32,619 bases of DNA from CAG-217 sp963605415. GTDB lineage: Bacteria > Bacillota > Clostridia > Oscillospirales > Acutalibacteraceae. The position numbers and the translations under genes are program-made. The notes under the pieces are model-generated. The model ran no database searches and was not told where the DNA came from. It was given only the letters and a program-made list of their open reading frames with translations. Within the stretch, counting starts at the first letter, position 1; every line of letters begins with the position of its first letter. The stretch covers positions 1 to 32,619 of the forward strand of contig CAVCUL010000020.1 in NCBI GenBank assembly GCA_963605415.1, given 5' to 3'. Shown here in pieces: positions 24,198-30,859 of the stretch.

Positions 24198-24492
24198 AAC
24201 TTATGACTTATTTAATCACAGAAGTATCGATGACCTTGTTCCTGAAATAGTTTATTGCTATTTATTTCAAGGCTTAAGTTTGACTGCTATTGAAATAAAA
24301 CTATTTAATACAGAAGATTACCATGGATGGCTTAGCAAAACATTCCTAAACTACTATGGGATTGATACAGAAAAAGAAAACAAAGGTATATATGCAGGTA
24401 AATCAGTTCCAGAAGTTGTAAAAGACCTCTATACAAGTTCAAATATAGCGCATATAAGAATAGCAAAACTACTTAAAGAAAAGTATTTATAA
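24190..24492 (+). CDS. Unrecognised 100-residue protein, last gene of the restriction-like operon
   Basis: I do not recognise this family. The protein is mostly helical and mildly basic at the end: LVPEIVYCYLFQGLSLTAIE, DYHGWLSKTFLNYYGID, KSVPEVVKDLYTSSN and HIRIAKLLKEKYL. It starts inside the last codons of the DUF4420 gene (overlap of eight bases) with AAAAGGAG upstream, so it is translationally coupled to the nuclease. A strong hairpin ends the operon 50 bases later. The tight coupling suggests a dedicated subunit or specificity factor of the methyltransferase-MORC-Z1-nuclease system rather than a passenger gene. Confidence 0.7.
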   Translation: MFKTYDLFNHRSIDDLVPEIVYCYLFQGLSLTAIEIKLFNTEDYHGWLSKTFLNYYGIDTEKENKGIYAGKSVPEVVKDLYTSSNIAHIRIAKLLKEKYL

Positions 24493-24542
24493 TTAAAATG
24501 AATATGCCGAGTTTAATGCAAGGCGAATTGAAGAAAAGGAAA

Positions 24543-24590
24543 TAACCTCCTAGTATAATATGAGTGGCATCGCATTATACTAGGAGGTTA
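24543..24590. terminator. Long hairpin between convergent operons
   Basis: A perfect 17-bp inverted repeat (24543-24559 with 24574-24590, core AACCTCCTAGTATAAT) around a 14-base loop. A T-rich stretch follows on both sides (AAAGTTTTAAT on plus, ATTTCCTTTTC on minus). It separates the methyltransferase operon from the reverse transcriptase gene and probably terminates both. A smaller hairpin (AATCATA / TATGATT, 24613-24633) lies between it and the reverse transcriptase stop. Confidence 0.75.
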
Positions 24591-24652
24591 AAGTTTTAAT
24601 AACGGCTTGTTCAATCATATTTATGTTATGATTTTCTGCATAGGATTGCTTT

Positions 24653-26155
24653 CTAGATTTCTACTAGGAATGAAACCTTGTTTTTCTTCATTGCTTTCCA
24701 ATAACCTTGCAAATCATTTTGTGGTAATGCTTCGTATATAAATAGCCAGAAATTATCCATTTCTGTTGTAATAAGCGATCGAGCATAATCTTGGCACAAT
24801 TTCACTGCTGCTTTATTTTTCTTTTTCTCATAATAAAGATAGGTAAATAGCAAGAACAAGCAGTTGTTACTGTTTTTTGCAACTTCAAAGTCGAGCTTTG
24901 TAATTTCAAACTCATATTTATTGGCGTAATACAGCGCATAACACACTGCTTCATAATTTTTGAGTTTTATGCCTTCGTTATAAAGCAGGGAGGATATTTT
25001 CGAAATCACAGTTTCTTCAACGTCAAACGGCTTGAAAACATATTCTTCCAATAGCGATACCAAATATGGATAAATTAGAGCTAAGTGAAAAATTGTTTTT
25101 ACATAATACGACTTGGCGTTTTCTGTAAGTTGTTTCTTGAACAATACTTTTATGGCATAATTCAAAATTGCAGCATTATCACGATTTTCCTGCATTAATT
25201 CGATTGCCATATCCAAATAAGCACGGACTTCCTTAAAATTCATCTTTTCTTTGGTATCGAATGCAGTGAATGTATTGATTTTTCGAACCCATTGCTCAAC
25301 TGATGCTGTTGGAAGTTCATCTATAGAAGTTTTTTTGTAATTGAGAGTCAGATCATATGATCTTAACTGTTCAGATAACTCGGTTAGAAACAACTGTCCC
25401 TCCTCATAGGTGGAAACATAACAAGTATAATCGTCGATATTCCTAATATAACGCCATTCTCTATCATATAAGATTTTATCAATTTTAACTAAAATGATCT
25501 CAGATAGTAAATTCGAAACATGTGGACCAATCAACAATCCATGTGTTTCTCCATTTTTTACATTCCTTGTATTGAAATCAAGTTTGTTATACCACTGCGA
25601 ATTGTCATTTTGTTTCTGTTTTGCTACATCTTTTCCAACAAGTGCCCACGAAAGAGCATGGGTATATATACTCGGGAAACAGTTTGAAACATCAGCATGG
25701 ACCAAATATCTTGCTCCAAGCAACAAATCAGGCTCCGGAGTTCCATCGTCTTTCCAATTCTTATAGTTCATAGAAAACAGTGAATCGGATTCCTTCATTT
25801 TACGGATATGGGTTCTGCTGATAATATGCTCCTGTCCTTTAGTTTCTTTTTCAAAATATTGCTGAAGTTGCGGCCATATCTCTGATATGTATTTGCACAA
25901 ACATTGATATGCAGCAGGATTAGGAATACCAAAGGGACGGGGTGTGTTGATATTTCTCATGTTTTCGTGATAAATGTAATTTGCTGGTTTTTTAGGAAAA
26001 GCAGGCGATTTGGATTTGCAATAGTTGAAAAATGCTTTTGCTGTGAACACCGGAGGAAGCTTTTCGGTAAAAAGACCGTGAGCGAGCAATCCCTCATAGA
26101 TTTCATCTGTAGATAATTCATTTGTAAAATCATAATAATGTTTACTTTCTGCCAT
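24653..26155 (-). CDS. Abi/UG (defence-associated) type reverse transcriptase
   Basis: A protein of 500 residues. The reverse transcriptase blocks are in order: finger motifs NTPRPFGIPNPAAYQC (about 70-85), motif A YLVHADVSNCFPSIYTHALS (about 150-169, D155), motif B GETHGLLIGPHVSNLLSEI (about 202-220), motif C YIRNIDDYTCYV (D241, D242) and the following LTLNYKKTSIDELP (about 269-282). The first position of the usual YxDD is Asn. Residues about 300-500 are an alpha-helical extension without X/thumb, maturase or endonuclease motifs, as in AbiA/AbiK and other UG-class defence enzymes. Group II intron and retron hallmarks (HNH, NAxxH, VTG) are not seen. It is the last gene of the zinc ribbon-TIR-RT unit; GAGGTGA precedes its ATG, 56 bases after the TIR stop. 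A role in abortive anti-phage defence is inferred. Confidence 0.85.
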   Translation of the reverse strand: MAESKHYYDFTNELSTDEIYEGLLAHGLFTEKLPPVFTAKAFFNYCKSKSPAFPKKPANYIYHENMRNINTPRPFGIPNPAAYQCLCKYISEIWPQLQQYFEKETKGQEHIISRTHIRKMKESDSLFSMNYKNWKDDGTPEPDLLLGARYLVHADVSNCFPSIYTHALSWALVGKDVAKQKQNDNSQWYNKLDFNTRNVKNGETHGLLIGPHVSNLLSEIILVKIDKILYDREWRYIRNIDDYTCYVSTYEEGQLFLTELSEQLRSYDLTLNYKKTSIDELPTASVEQWVRKINTFTAFDTKEKMNFKEVRAYLDMAIELMQENRDNAAILNYAIKVLFKKQLTENAKSYYVKTIFHLALIYPYLVSLLEEYVFKPFDVEETVISKISSLLYNEGIKLKNYEAVCYALYYANKYEFEITKLDFEVAKNSNNCLFLLFTYLYYEKKKNKAAVKLCQDYARSLITTEMDNFWLFIYEALPQNDLQGYWKAMKKNKVSFLVEI

Positions 26156-26211
26156 TTGCTGTCACCTCGGCTTGTCTCACTTGTTATTTGATATATGGTT
26201 TCGACAGTTAA

Positions 26212-27267
26212 TTAAATTCCTAAAAATTTCAATATATCCTTAAACCCAGAATCAATATGTTCAGAAAGAGGTAGCCCTTTGGCATCTTTAATAAACTCTA
26301 TAAATTCAGGTAGGTCCAGTAAAATTCTCTGAACAATGCGTTTTTCTTTGATTTGATAAATTGCACGAGTAGGATCGCCTAAAGTTTCAATCTGTCTTTG
26401 TAATTCTTTTTCTACATTCTCCCAATATAAGATGTATGTAGTTTGTCCTTCAGGAGAATATACTTTAGCACCAATAGAGGAAATATTCTGATTCTTGTAG
26501 TATTGAATATCTTCGTCAGAAAGAACAATAAATGCAAGCTTTTTCTGGAACTGAGAATCCTTGATTACTTCCAACACTTCAAACATACAGTTTCTGGATT
26601 TCAAATAGTGATCACTAATGATTATTATTACAAAATCGTGTGTCTCAATAGTCTGCATGAATTTTTTGAAACTTTCATGATACTCAACATCTCGAATATC
26701 TCGTGAAATTCTTGCCTTTCCATTGATGTGTGGTGCGAGTCCTTCCTCTATCAAATTTGCAATGTCAGAATCTTTCTGGCAATAGGACAAAAACAATGTT
26801 TTCTCATGTGATTCATCAGTCACTTCCTGTTCACTTTCTGGGCAATCAATCAAAGAAAGTTCCAGATAACTCTTGATCGCTGTTACAAACGGCTCGATGG
26901 TCTTACGCATAAAGGCAGCAATCATATCCTTAAATTTTCTGCTGCTTGTATATCCAAAAGCCAACGAGCATAATTGTTTTGGACCATCCAAGATATATTG
27001 CAACAACTGGTATCCGTAGTCGATAATTGCTTCCTGAGAATCAGGCAATGTCAACATATTGTTCAAAGATTTGTTTTTATATATTTCTGCAAAATCGTAA
27101 TCTTCTCTATGACATTCAGAAATATATTTCATAATGAACGAAGTATTGGTAATGTAATCAAAGAAAATCTTGATACAATTGATTTCCTCTTGGGAATCTA
27201 TCTTCAACATCTGAGAAGATAGCGTTCTATATTGCAATGAAATTTTTCTTAACTCTTTTTTTGTCAC
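26212..27267 (-). CDS. TIR-domain protein
   Basis: A protein of 351 residues that starts at GTG, with GGAGGGG seven bases upstream and a four-base overlap with the upstream stop. Residues 1-150 are a helical N-terminal region of unknown fold. The TIR domain spans about 155-290: KTLFLSYCQKDSDIANLIEE (box 1), ISRDIRDVEYHESF (box 2-like), DFVIIIISDHYLKSRNCMFE with the likely catalytic E230, and AFIVLSDED. The end (about 300-351) is helical. Bacterial TIR domains hydrolyse or rearrange NAD and cause growth arrest or death in systems such as Thoeris and CBASS. Placed between a zinc-ribbon gene and a reverse transcriptase gene, it is the likely effector, with its N-terminal region a candidate sensor or interaction module. 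Confidence 0.87.
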   Translation of the reverse strand: MTKKELRKISLQYRTLSSQMLKIDSQEEINCIKIFFDYITNTSFIMKYISECHREDYDFAEIYKNKSLNNMLTLPDSQEAIIDYGYQLLQYILDGPKQLCSLAFGYTSSRKFKDMIAAFMRKTIEPFVTAIKSYLELSLIDCPESEQEVTDESHEKTLFLSYCQKDSDIANLIEEGLAPHINGKARISRDIRDVEYHESFKKFMQTIETHDFVIIIISDHYLKSRNCMFEVLEVIKDSQFQKKLAFIVLSDEDIQYYKNQNISSIGAKVYSPEGQTTYILYWENVEKELQRQIETLGDPTRAIYQIKEKRIVQRILLDLPEFIEFIKDAKGLPLSEHIDSGFKDILKFLGI

Positions 27268-27719
27268 AGTTTAGCCCCTCCACACAACGGGCAATAAATG
27301 CCAATTTCCTTATCAAAATACTGTACTTTCACAGAAGAATCACAGCATTTCAATTCAACAGTTTCATACTCATTAACTGGTTGATATATTTCTTTCTCCG
27401 GCTCCTTTTTAGAAATATCCATTGACATTTTCACTAAGCCATTCTTATTGAACTTCTTGATGGATTTTCCCAGAGTTCTCTCTAATTCTGAATACATATA
27501 ATTCAATGCAACCTGTTCCATCTTTTCCAGAACTTCCGTGCAATAAAATGTATTGGTTCCATTAGGTAGCCCACATACTGGACAGAAGAAGTGCAAATAG
27601 CTTTCATCTTGAAATGTATCTGCATGAAGCATAAAACGATTTTTACAAAAATCACATTCCATCTCCAAGAATCCATTTTCATCTACTGGTATTCCGATTT
27701 CAAAAGTCTTTTCACTCAT
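27264..27719 (-). CDS. Two-zinc-ribbon protein of the TIR-RT unit
   Basis: A protein of 151 residues preceded by GGAGGTG. Two zinc-ribbon modules flank a helical middle. The N-terminal one uses C22, C25, C46 and C49 (ECDFCKNRF, FFCPVCGLPN). The C-terminal one uses C125/C126 with C143 and C146 (ELKCCDSSV, IYCPLCGGAK). Between them is a helical segment (about 61-95) and a charged linker. Zinc ribbons of this sort bind nucleic acid or mediate protein contact. The stop overlaps the GTG of the TIR gene by four bases, so translation is coupled; it may be the sensor or adaptor for the TIR effector and the reverse transcriptase product. No named family is recognised. Confidence 0.75.
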   Translation of the reverse strand: MSEKTFEIGIPVDENGFLEMECDFCKNRFMLHADTFQDESYLHFFCPVCGLPNGTNTFYCTEVLEKMEQVALNYMYSELERTLGKSIKKFNKNGLVKMSMDISKKEPEKEIYQPVNEYETVELKCCDSSVKVQYFDKEIGIYCPLCGGAKL

Positions 27720-27764
27720 ACTTACACCTCCAGTTTGCCAGTCATGAATCGAGAAAACAGTATA

Positions 27765-28844
27765 TCAAACTAGTACCTCCCACTTACCGTATCTCTTGCC
27801 GCTTTCTCGGCGGATATAGTTTTTATCCTGTAGGGATTTCATAATTCGCTTTATTGTTGCAATGGATTTTCCGGTTACTTCTACAAGCTCTTGCTGTTTT
27901 ACTGTCGGATTCTTTGCGACCAATTCTAAAACTGCAAGTTCTTCTAAAGTGCAGTCTAAAGTATCAAATTGATACTTTGGAACTTTGGAGTTGATACTTT
28001 GGGAATCGCTCTCCGCATAATCAATGTGCATATATCTGTTTTTCAGTTCGTAATGCGTATCTAACAAAAGATTTGAAAAGAACATTTCTAAAAACTCAGT
28101 CGTAGAATGGATGCCTTTTTGCAGGTTATTGTAATTTGCACGAACCAACGCATTACGGAAATACCAAGAATTTTTCTCGAATGCGTCATTGTTTACGCTA
28201 AAGCCGAATGTTTTCATATATTTTATCATAAATACGGCAGTTGCACGGGTGTTTCCCTCGCTGAACGGGTGAATTTGCCATATATCGGAAGCGAATTTAG
28301 CCAAATGTTTTACAGCTTCATCTACGGACAAACCCTCATAAGAAAACTGTTTTTCGGTGGAAAAATCATAATCCAAAGTTTCCTTAATACTGTTCCAATC
28401 CGCATAGATGACCGTGTCGCCGTTCAGTACCCACTCTTTCTTTGTGATGTTGTACTGCCTGATTTGTCCTGCGTGACTGAATACTCCCTCGAACAATCTG
28501 CGATGAATCGAAAGCCACTCGGCAGGGGAGAACTGAAATGCTTTTTCGCCTAATAACTTTGTGATTCTTGCCGAAACGATGTCTGCTTCTTTGGTTTCGT
28601 TTTCGGTTTCGGTGCGTACAGAACGCTGCTCATAGTAACTGTGAATACGCTTTTGAGCCTCGTCGATTGTGATTTTACCTTCGATATGCTCTTTGGCGGT
28701 GTCTAACAAATAGTCAGAAGTATTCAGCCCGTCAACAGCCTGCAAACCAATGGCAGTTTGCCACGCTTCGCTTTTTTCGGCCTTGTCGGGTTCGCCTTGC
28801 TTTATATATTCTTCAAGTTCAAATTGCCAATTCTTGTCCGGCAT
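27765..28844 (-). CDS. Fic-family protein with N-terminal VbhA-like segment and C-terminal winged HTH
   Basis: A protein of 359 residues preceded by GAGGTGCAAAT. The region about 30-75 (TAIGLQAVDGLNTSDYLLDT, then AKEHIEGKITIDEAQ) resembles the antitoxin VbhA-like segment found fused to some Fic proteins. The Fic core (about 105-262) contains IWQIHPFSEGNTRATAVFMI, with the catalytic His193. The motif has Thr instead of the second Gly of HPFxxGNGR. A linker with the sequence KVPKYQFDTLD follows, then a winged HTH at about 296-359 (LELVAKNPTVKQQELVEVTG, IRRESGKRYGKWEV). Fic proteins transfer AMP from ATP to target hydroxyls. An HTH tail suggests it also regulates transcription. The linker coincides with a palindromic repeat. 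It lies between another Fic gene and the zinc ribbon-TIR-RT unit. Confidence 0.87.
   Translation of the reverse strand: MPDKNWQFELEEYIKQGEPDKAEKSEAWQTAIGLQAVDGLNTSDYLLDTAKEHIEGKITIDEAQKRIHSYYEQRSVRTETENETKEADIVSARITKLLGEKAFQFSPAEWLSIHRRLFEGVFSHAGQIRQYNITKKEWVLNGDTVIYADWNSIKETLDYDFSTEKQFSYEGLSVDEAVKHLAKFASDIWQIHPFSEGNTRATAVFMIKYMKTFGFSVNNDAFEKNSWYFRNALVRANYNNLQKGIHSTTEFLEMFFSNLLLDTHYELKNRYMHIDYAESDSQSINSKVPKYQFDTLDCTLEELAVLELVAKNPTVKQQELVEVTGKSIATIKRIMKSLQDKNYIRRESGKRYGKWEVLV
27957..28002. repeat. Palindromic repeat inside the Fic linker
   Basis: AAAGTATC-AAATT-GATACTTT (27958-27978, extended by a wobble pair) followed by a second TTGATACTTTGG (27991-28002). It matches the core of the intergenic palindrome at 16352-16378 and encodes KVPKYQFDTL in the gene. 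Confidence 0.65.
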
Positions 28845-28864
28845 ATTTGCACCTCATTTCGTTA

Positions 28865-29470
28865 TCATAATTCTTCAGCCTTAAAAGTTGTATAGCCTTC
28901 GTAATAGTAACTATGGTCAATGCCTTTCATATAGACTTCACGGCTGTTAATTTCATCGGTAAGTGCGTTTTTCAAAAGCACCTTAATTTCAATATCTTTA
29001 ATCGGACTGCGTTCCATTGCGAGAAGATAATCTTTTTTATCCACCTTGCTCCAGTCTACAACTTTGCCGATTTCGTTTTTCAAGATATGGTCAAGCCAAA
29101 TGCGAGTACTGCGACCGTTACCCTCACGGAACGGGTGGGCTATGTTCATCTCAACATACTTTTCTACTATCTCGTCAAAAGTTGACTGCGGCATTTTGTC
29201 AATATTTTCAAGTGCCGCTTGCAAGTACATAAGCGGTGCAAAACGGAAATTACCCTTTGCCATATTGACCGTGCGAATTTCTCCGGCAAAGTCGTAAATA
29301 TCCTCAAAGAGGTACTTATGAATTGCCTGCAATGTTGCAAATTCACCTGCCGGAAGAGTATCGAGTAAGCCTGTTTCAAAAAGTTCAACAGCCTTTTTCT
29401 TGCTGATGCGTTCCTCTTCACGGGCAAGGTCGGCAGAGCTTGTCAGACCTAATTTATTTTCAAGTGCCAT
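28865..29470 (-). CDS. Fic-family AMP-transferase, class III-like
   Basis: A protein of 201 residues preceded by TGGAGGTG. The Fic active site is NIAHPFREGNGRSTRIWL (about 109-126) and matches HPFxxGNGR with catalytic H112. The flap region DFAGEIRTVNMAKGNF is at about 60-75. Near the C-terminus HSYYYEGY contains S187-Y-Y-Y-E191-G192, which fits the [S/T]xxxE[G/N] autoinhibitory motif in the place expected for class III Fic proteins of about 190-200 residues, such as the Neisseria NmFic. It is therefore probably a self-inhibited AMP-transferase toxin. It sits 20 bases upstream of the larger Fic gene on the same transcript. Confidence 0.88.
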   Translation of the reverse strand: MALENKLGLTSSADLAREEERISKKKAVELFETGLLDTLPAGEFATLQAIHKYLFEDIYDFAGEIRTVNMAKGNFRFAPLMYLQAALENIDKMPQSTFDEIVEKYVEMNIAHPFREGNGRSTRIWLDHILKNEIGKVVDWSKVDKKDYLLAMERSPIKDIEIKVLLKNALTDEINSREVYMKGIDHSYYYEGYTTFKAEEL

Positions 29471-29489
29471 ATTGCACCTCCAAAACGAA

Positions 29490-29906
29490 TTACTGTTTCT
29501 GATTATGGATTTCTTTCAAGTCCTCGATAGCGAGAACGGGATCCATCGTGTGAAAAATCATATAGTTGCGTTTCATAGTCAGGGCAGGGGCTTGCTTATA
29601 AATTTTTGCACTGTCCTCACCGTTATAATAATGCCAATAACGGTAGATATAGCCTATCCAGTACAGCATATCGGCAGAGAATATTTCTCCGTTGCTTGTA
29701 AGCATTTCGTCTGCACCGGCGGCAACTTCCTCAAGCAGATATTCTTCTCCTGCCCACTGCATACGGTTGTAAGTCGAATCAAGTTCCTTTGCAACATCGG
29801 ACATCATAAACGCCTTGATAAAAGCGACGCTGTCATATTTTTTCTCGGCAGATAATTCAAATAATCTTCCTTGAATATCACAGAGTTTTAACTGAATTTC
29901 GTTCAT
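29490..29906 (-). CDS. Small helical partner of the DUF3990 protein, candidate antitoxin
   Basis: A protein of 138 residues, family not recognised. It is mostly helical: IQLKLCDIQGRLFELSAEKK, YDSVAFIKAFMMSDVAKELD, YNRMQWAGEEYLLEEVAAGA and SADMLYWIGYIYRYWHYYNG. It is acidic in its middle part. Its ATG overlaps the stop of the XRE-DUF3990 gene by four bases, the coupling expected for a toxin-antitoxin pair. Whether it neutralises the DUF3990 domain, the following Fic protein, or neither, is inference. The gap to the next gene is only 19 bases. Confidence 0.65.
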   Translation of the reverse strand: MNEIQLKLCDIQGRLFELSAEKKYDSVAFIKAFMMSDVAKELDSTYNRMQWAGEEYLLEEVAAGADEMLTSNGEIFSADMLYWIGYIYRYWHYYNGEDSAKIYKQAPALTMKRNYMIFHTMDPVLAIEDLKEIHNQKQ

Positions 29907-30781
29907 TGTTTTCCTCCGCTCTTAGCCTCGTCGAGTATTTCATCAAAGTACATACCTTCACGGCGATAATTCTTGCAAATATCGTTTGCAAGAGAAATAC
30001 CTCTCGCACGGTTTTCTTCGGCTATTTCTTTTATAAACTGTCTTTCAAGGTAAGAAAGTTCAACCTCCGCTTCTATGCGAACAGCGTCACAGCCCTTTTG
30101 TGAAATAACCACATACTGCTTGCCGAGTTGAAGGGCAGAAAGACTGTTGATAAGAGCCATATCGGTAACATTGCCGACAAAAAAGTTGTCGATAACGAAA
30201 AACATACGGTCATTTGCAATATTGCCGATAATCAAATCTTTATCTTTTGTCATATCACGGTACTTATTGTAAAAAGGCGTACCGTTTATTTTTTCCATTT
30301 TTCCTCTGTGATATGCGACAAGCATTGCCCAGTTGATATTTGCCGGCACTTCAATTTGTGCAAGATTATCCGTATTTACGGAAACAATGTAGAACTTAGA
30401 TTTTTCATAGTCGCAAATCAAAGTGAGTGCCTGACCGGGGTCGGTTCCCATATAAAAACCTTTGCCGAAATCGCATTGCTTTCGGCTTTTTGGCTCGATA
30501 GTGCCTTCAATGCCGGCTTTTGAACCGTGATAAAGAAGAACCCTGTTTGAATCAAGTTTGATTGCTTTCGATTCATCTGCAATCTTTTTTAGAATCATAT
30601 CATAAACAGGGACTTGCTTTTCCCTGCATAAATCAAACATCTTTGACTGTGCCAATTTGTTGGGCAGGGCACGACCGTTTTCCCAACGGTTTACGGTTTG
30701 GAAGGTAACATTAAGTTGCTCGGCAAACTCGGTTTGACTCATATTCAAATATGCTCTTATCTGTTTTATAAGTTTCTGCAT
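29903..30781 (-). CDS. XRE-HTH / DUF3990 fusion protein
   Basis: A protein of 292 residues from the ATG at 30781, which has AAGAGGTGG upstream; an in-frame ATG 24 bases earlier has no such site. Residues about 1-65 are a Cro/CI-type HTH (IRAYLNMSQTEFAEQLNVTF, QTVNRWENGRALP). Residues about 85-235 match DUF3990: LLYHGSKAGIEG, CDFGKGFYMGTDPGQAL, and ISQKGCDAVRIEAEVELS near the end. DUF3990 is related to the ADP-ribosyltransferase fold; the YHGSK and DFGKGFY blocks are its NAD-contact type motifs. The HTH suggests that the protein represses its own promoter (30820-30848). It is the first gene of the minus-strand defence/toxin block. Confidence 0.82.
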   Translation of the reverse strand: MQKLIKQIRAYLNMSQTEFAEQLNVTFQTVNRWENGRALPNKLAQSKMFDLCREKQVPVYDMILKKIADESKAIKLDSNRVLLYHGSKAGIEGTIEPKSRKQCDFGKGFYMGTDPGQALTLICDYEKSKFYIVSVNTDNLAQIEVPANINWAMLVAYHRGKMEKINGTPFYNKYRDMTKDKDLIIGNIANDRMFFVIDNFFVGNVTDMALINSLSALQLGKQYVVISQKGCDAVRIEAEVELSYLERQFIKEIAEENRARGISLANDICKNYRREGMYFDEILDEAKSGGKQ

Positions 30782-30819
30782 AATGCCACCTCTTAAATAT
30801 AACAATGTTTCTATAAAAT

Positions 30820-30848
30820 ATTATATCTAATGTTATACTCTGTGTCAA
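30820..30848 (-). promoter_or_regulatory. Consensus promoter of the DUF3990-Fic-TIR-RT block
   Basis: On the minus strand: TTGACA (30843-30848), a 17-base spacer and TATAAT (30820-30825), about 40 bases upstream of the start at 30781. No terminator is obvious between the seven co-directional genes that follow, whose gaps range from a four-base overlap to 56 bases. Confidence 0.85.
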
Positions 30849-30859
30849 TGAACTTTGCC

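Noticed and set aside
24653..26155. Retron or group II intron reading of the reverse transcriptase
   Set aside because: No NAxxH or VTG retron marks, no maturase or HNH region, no space for an msr-msd between the TIR gene and the RT, and no domain V-like RNA seen downstream.
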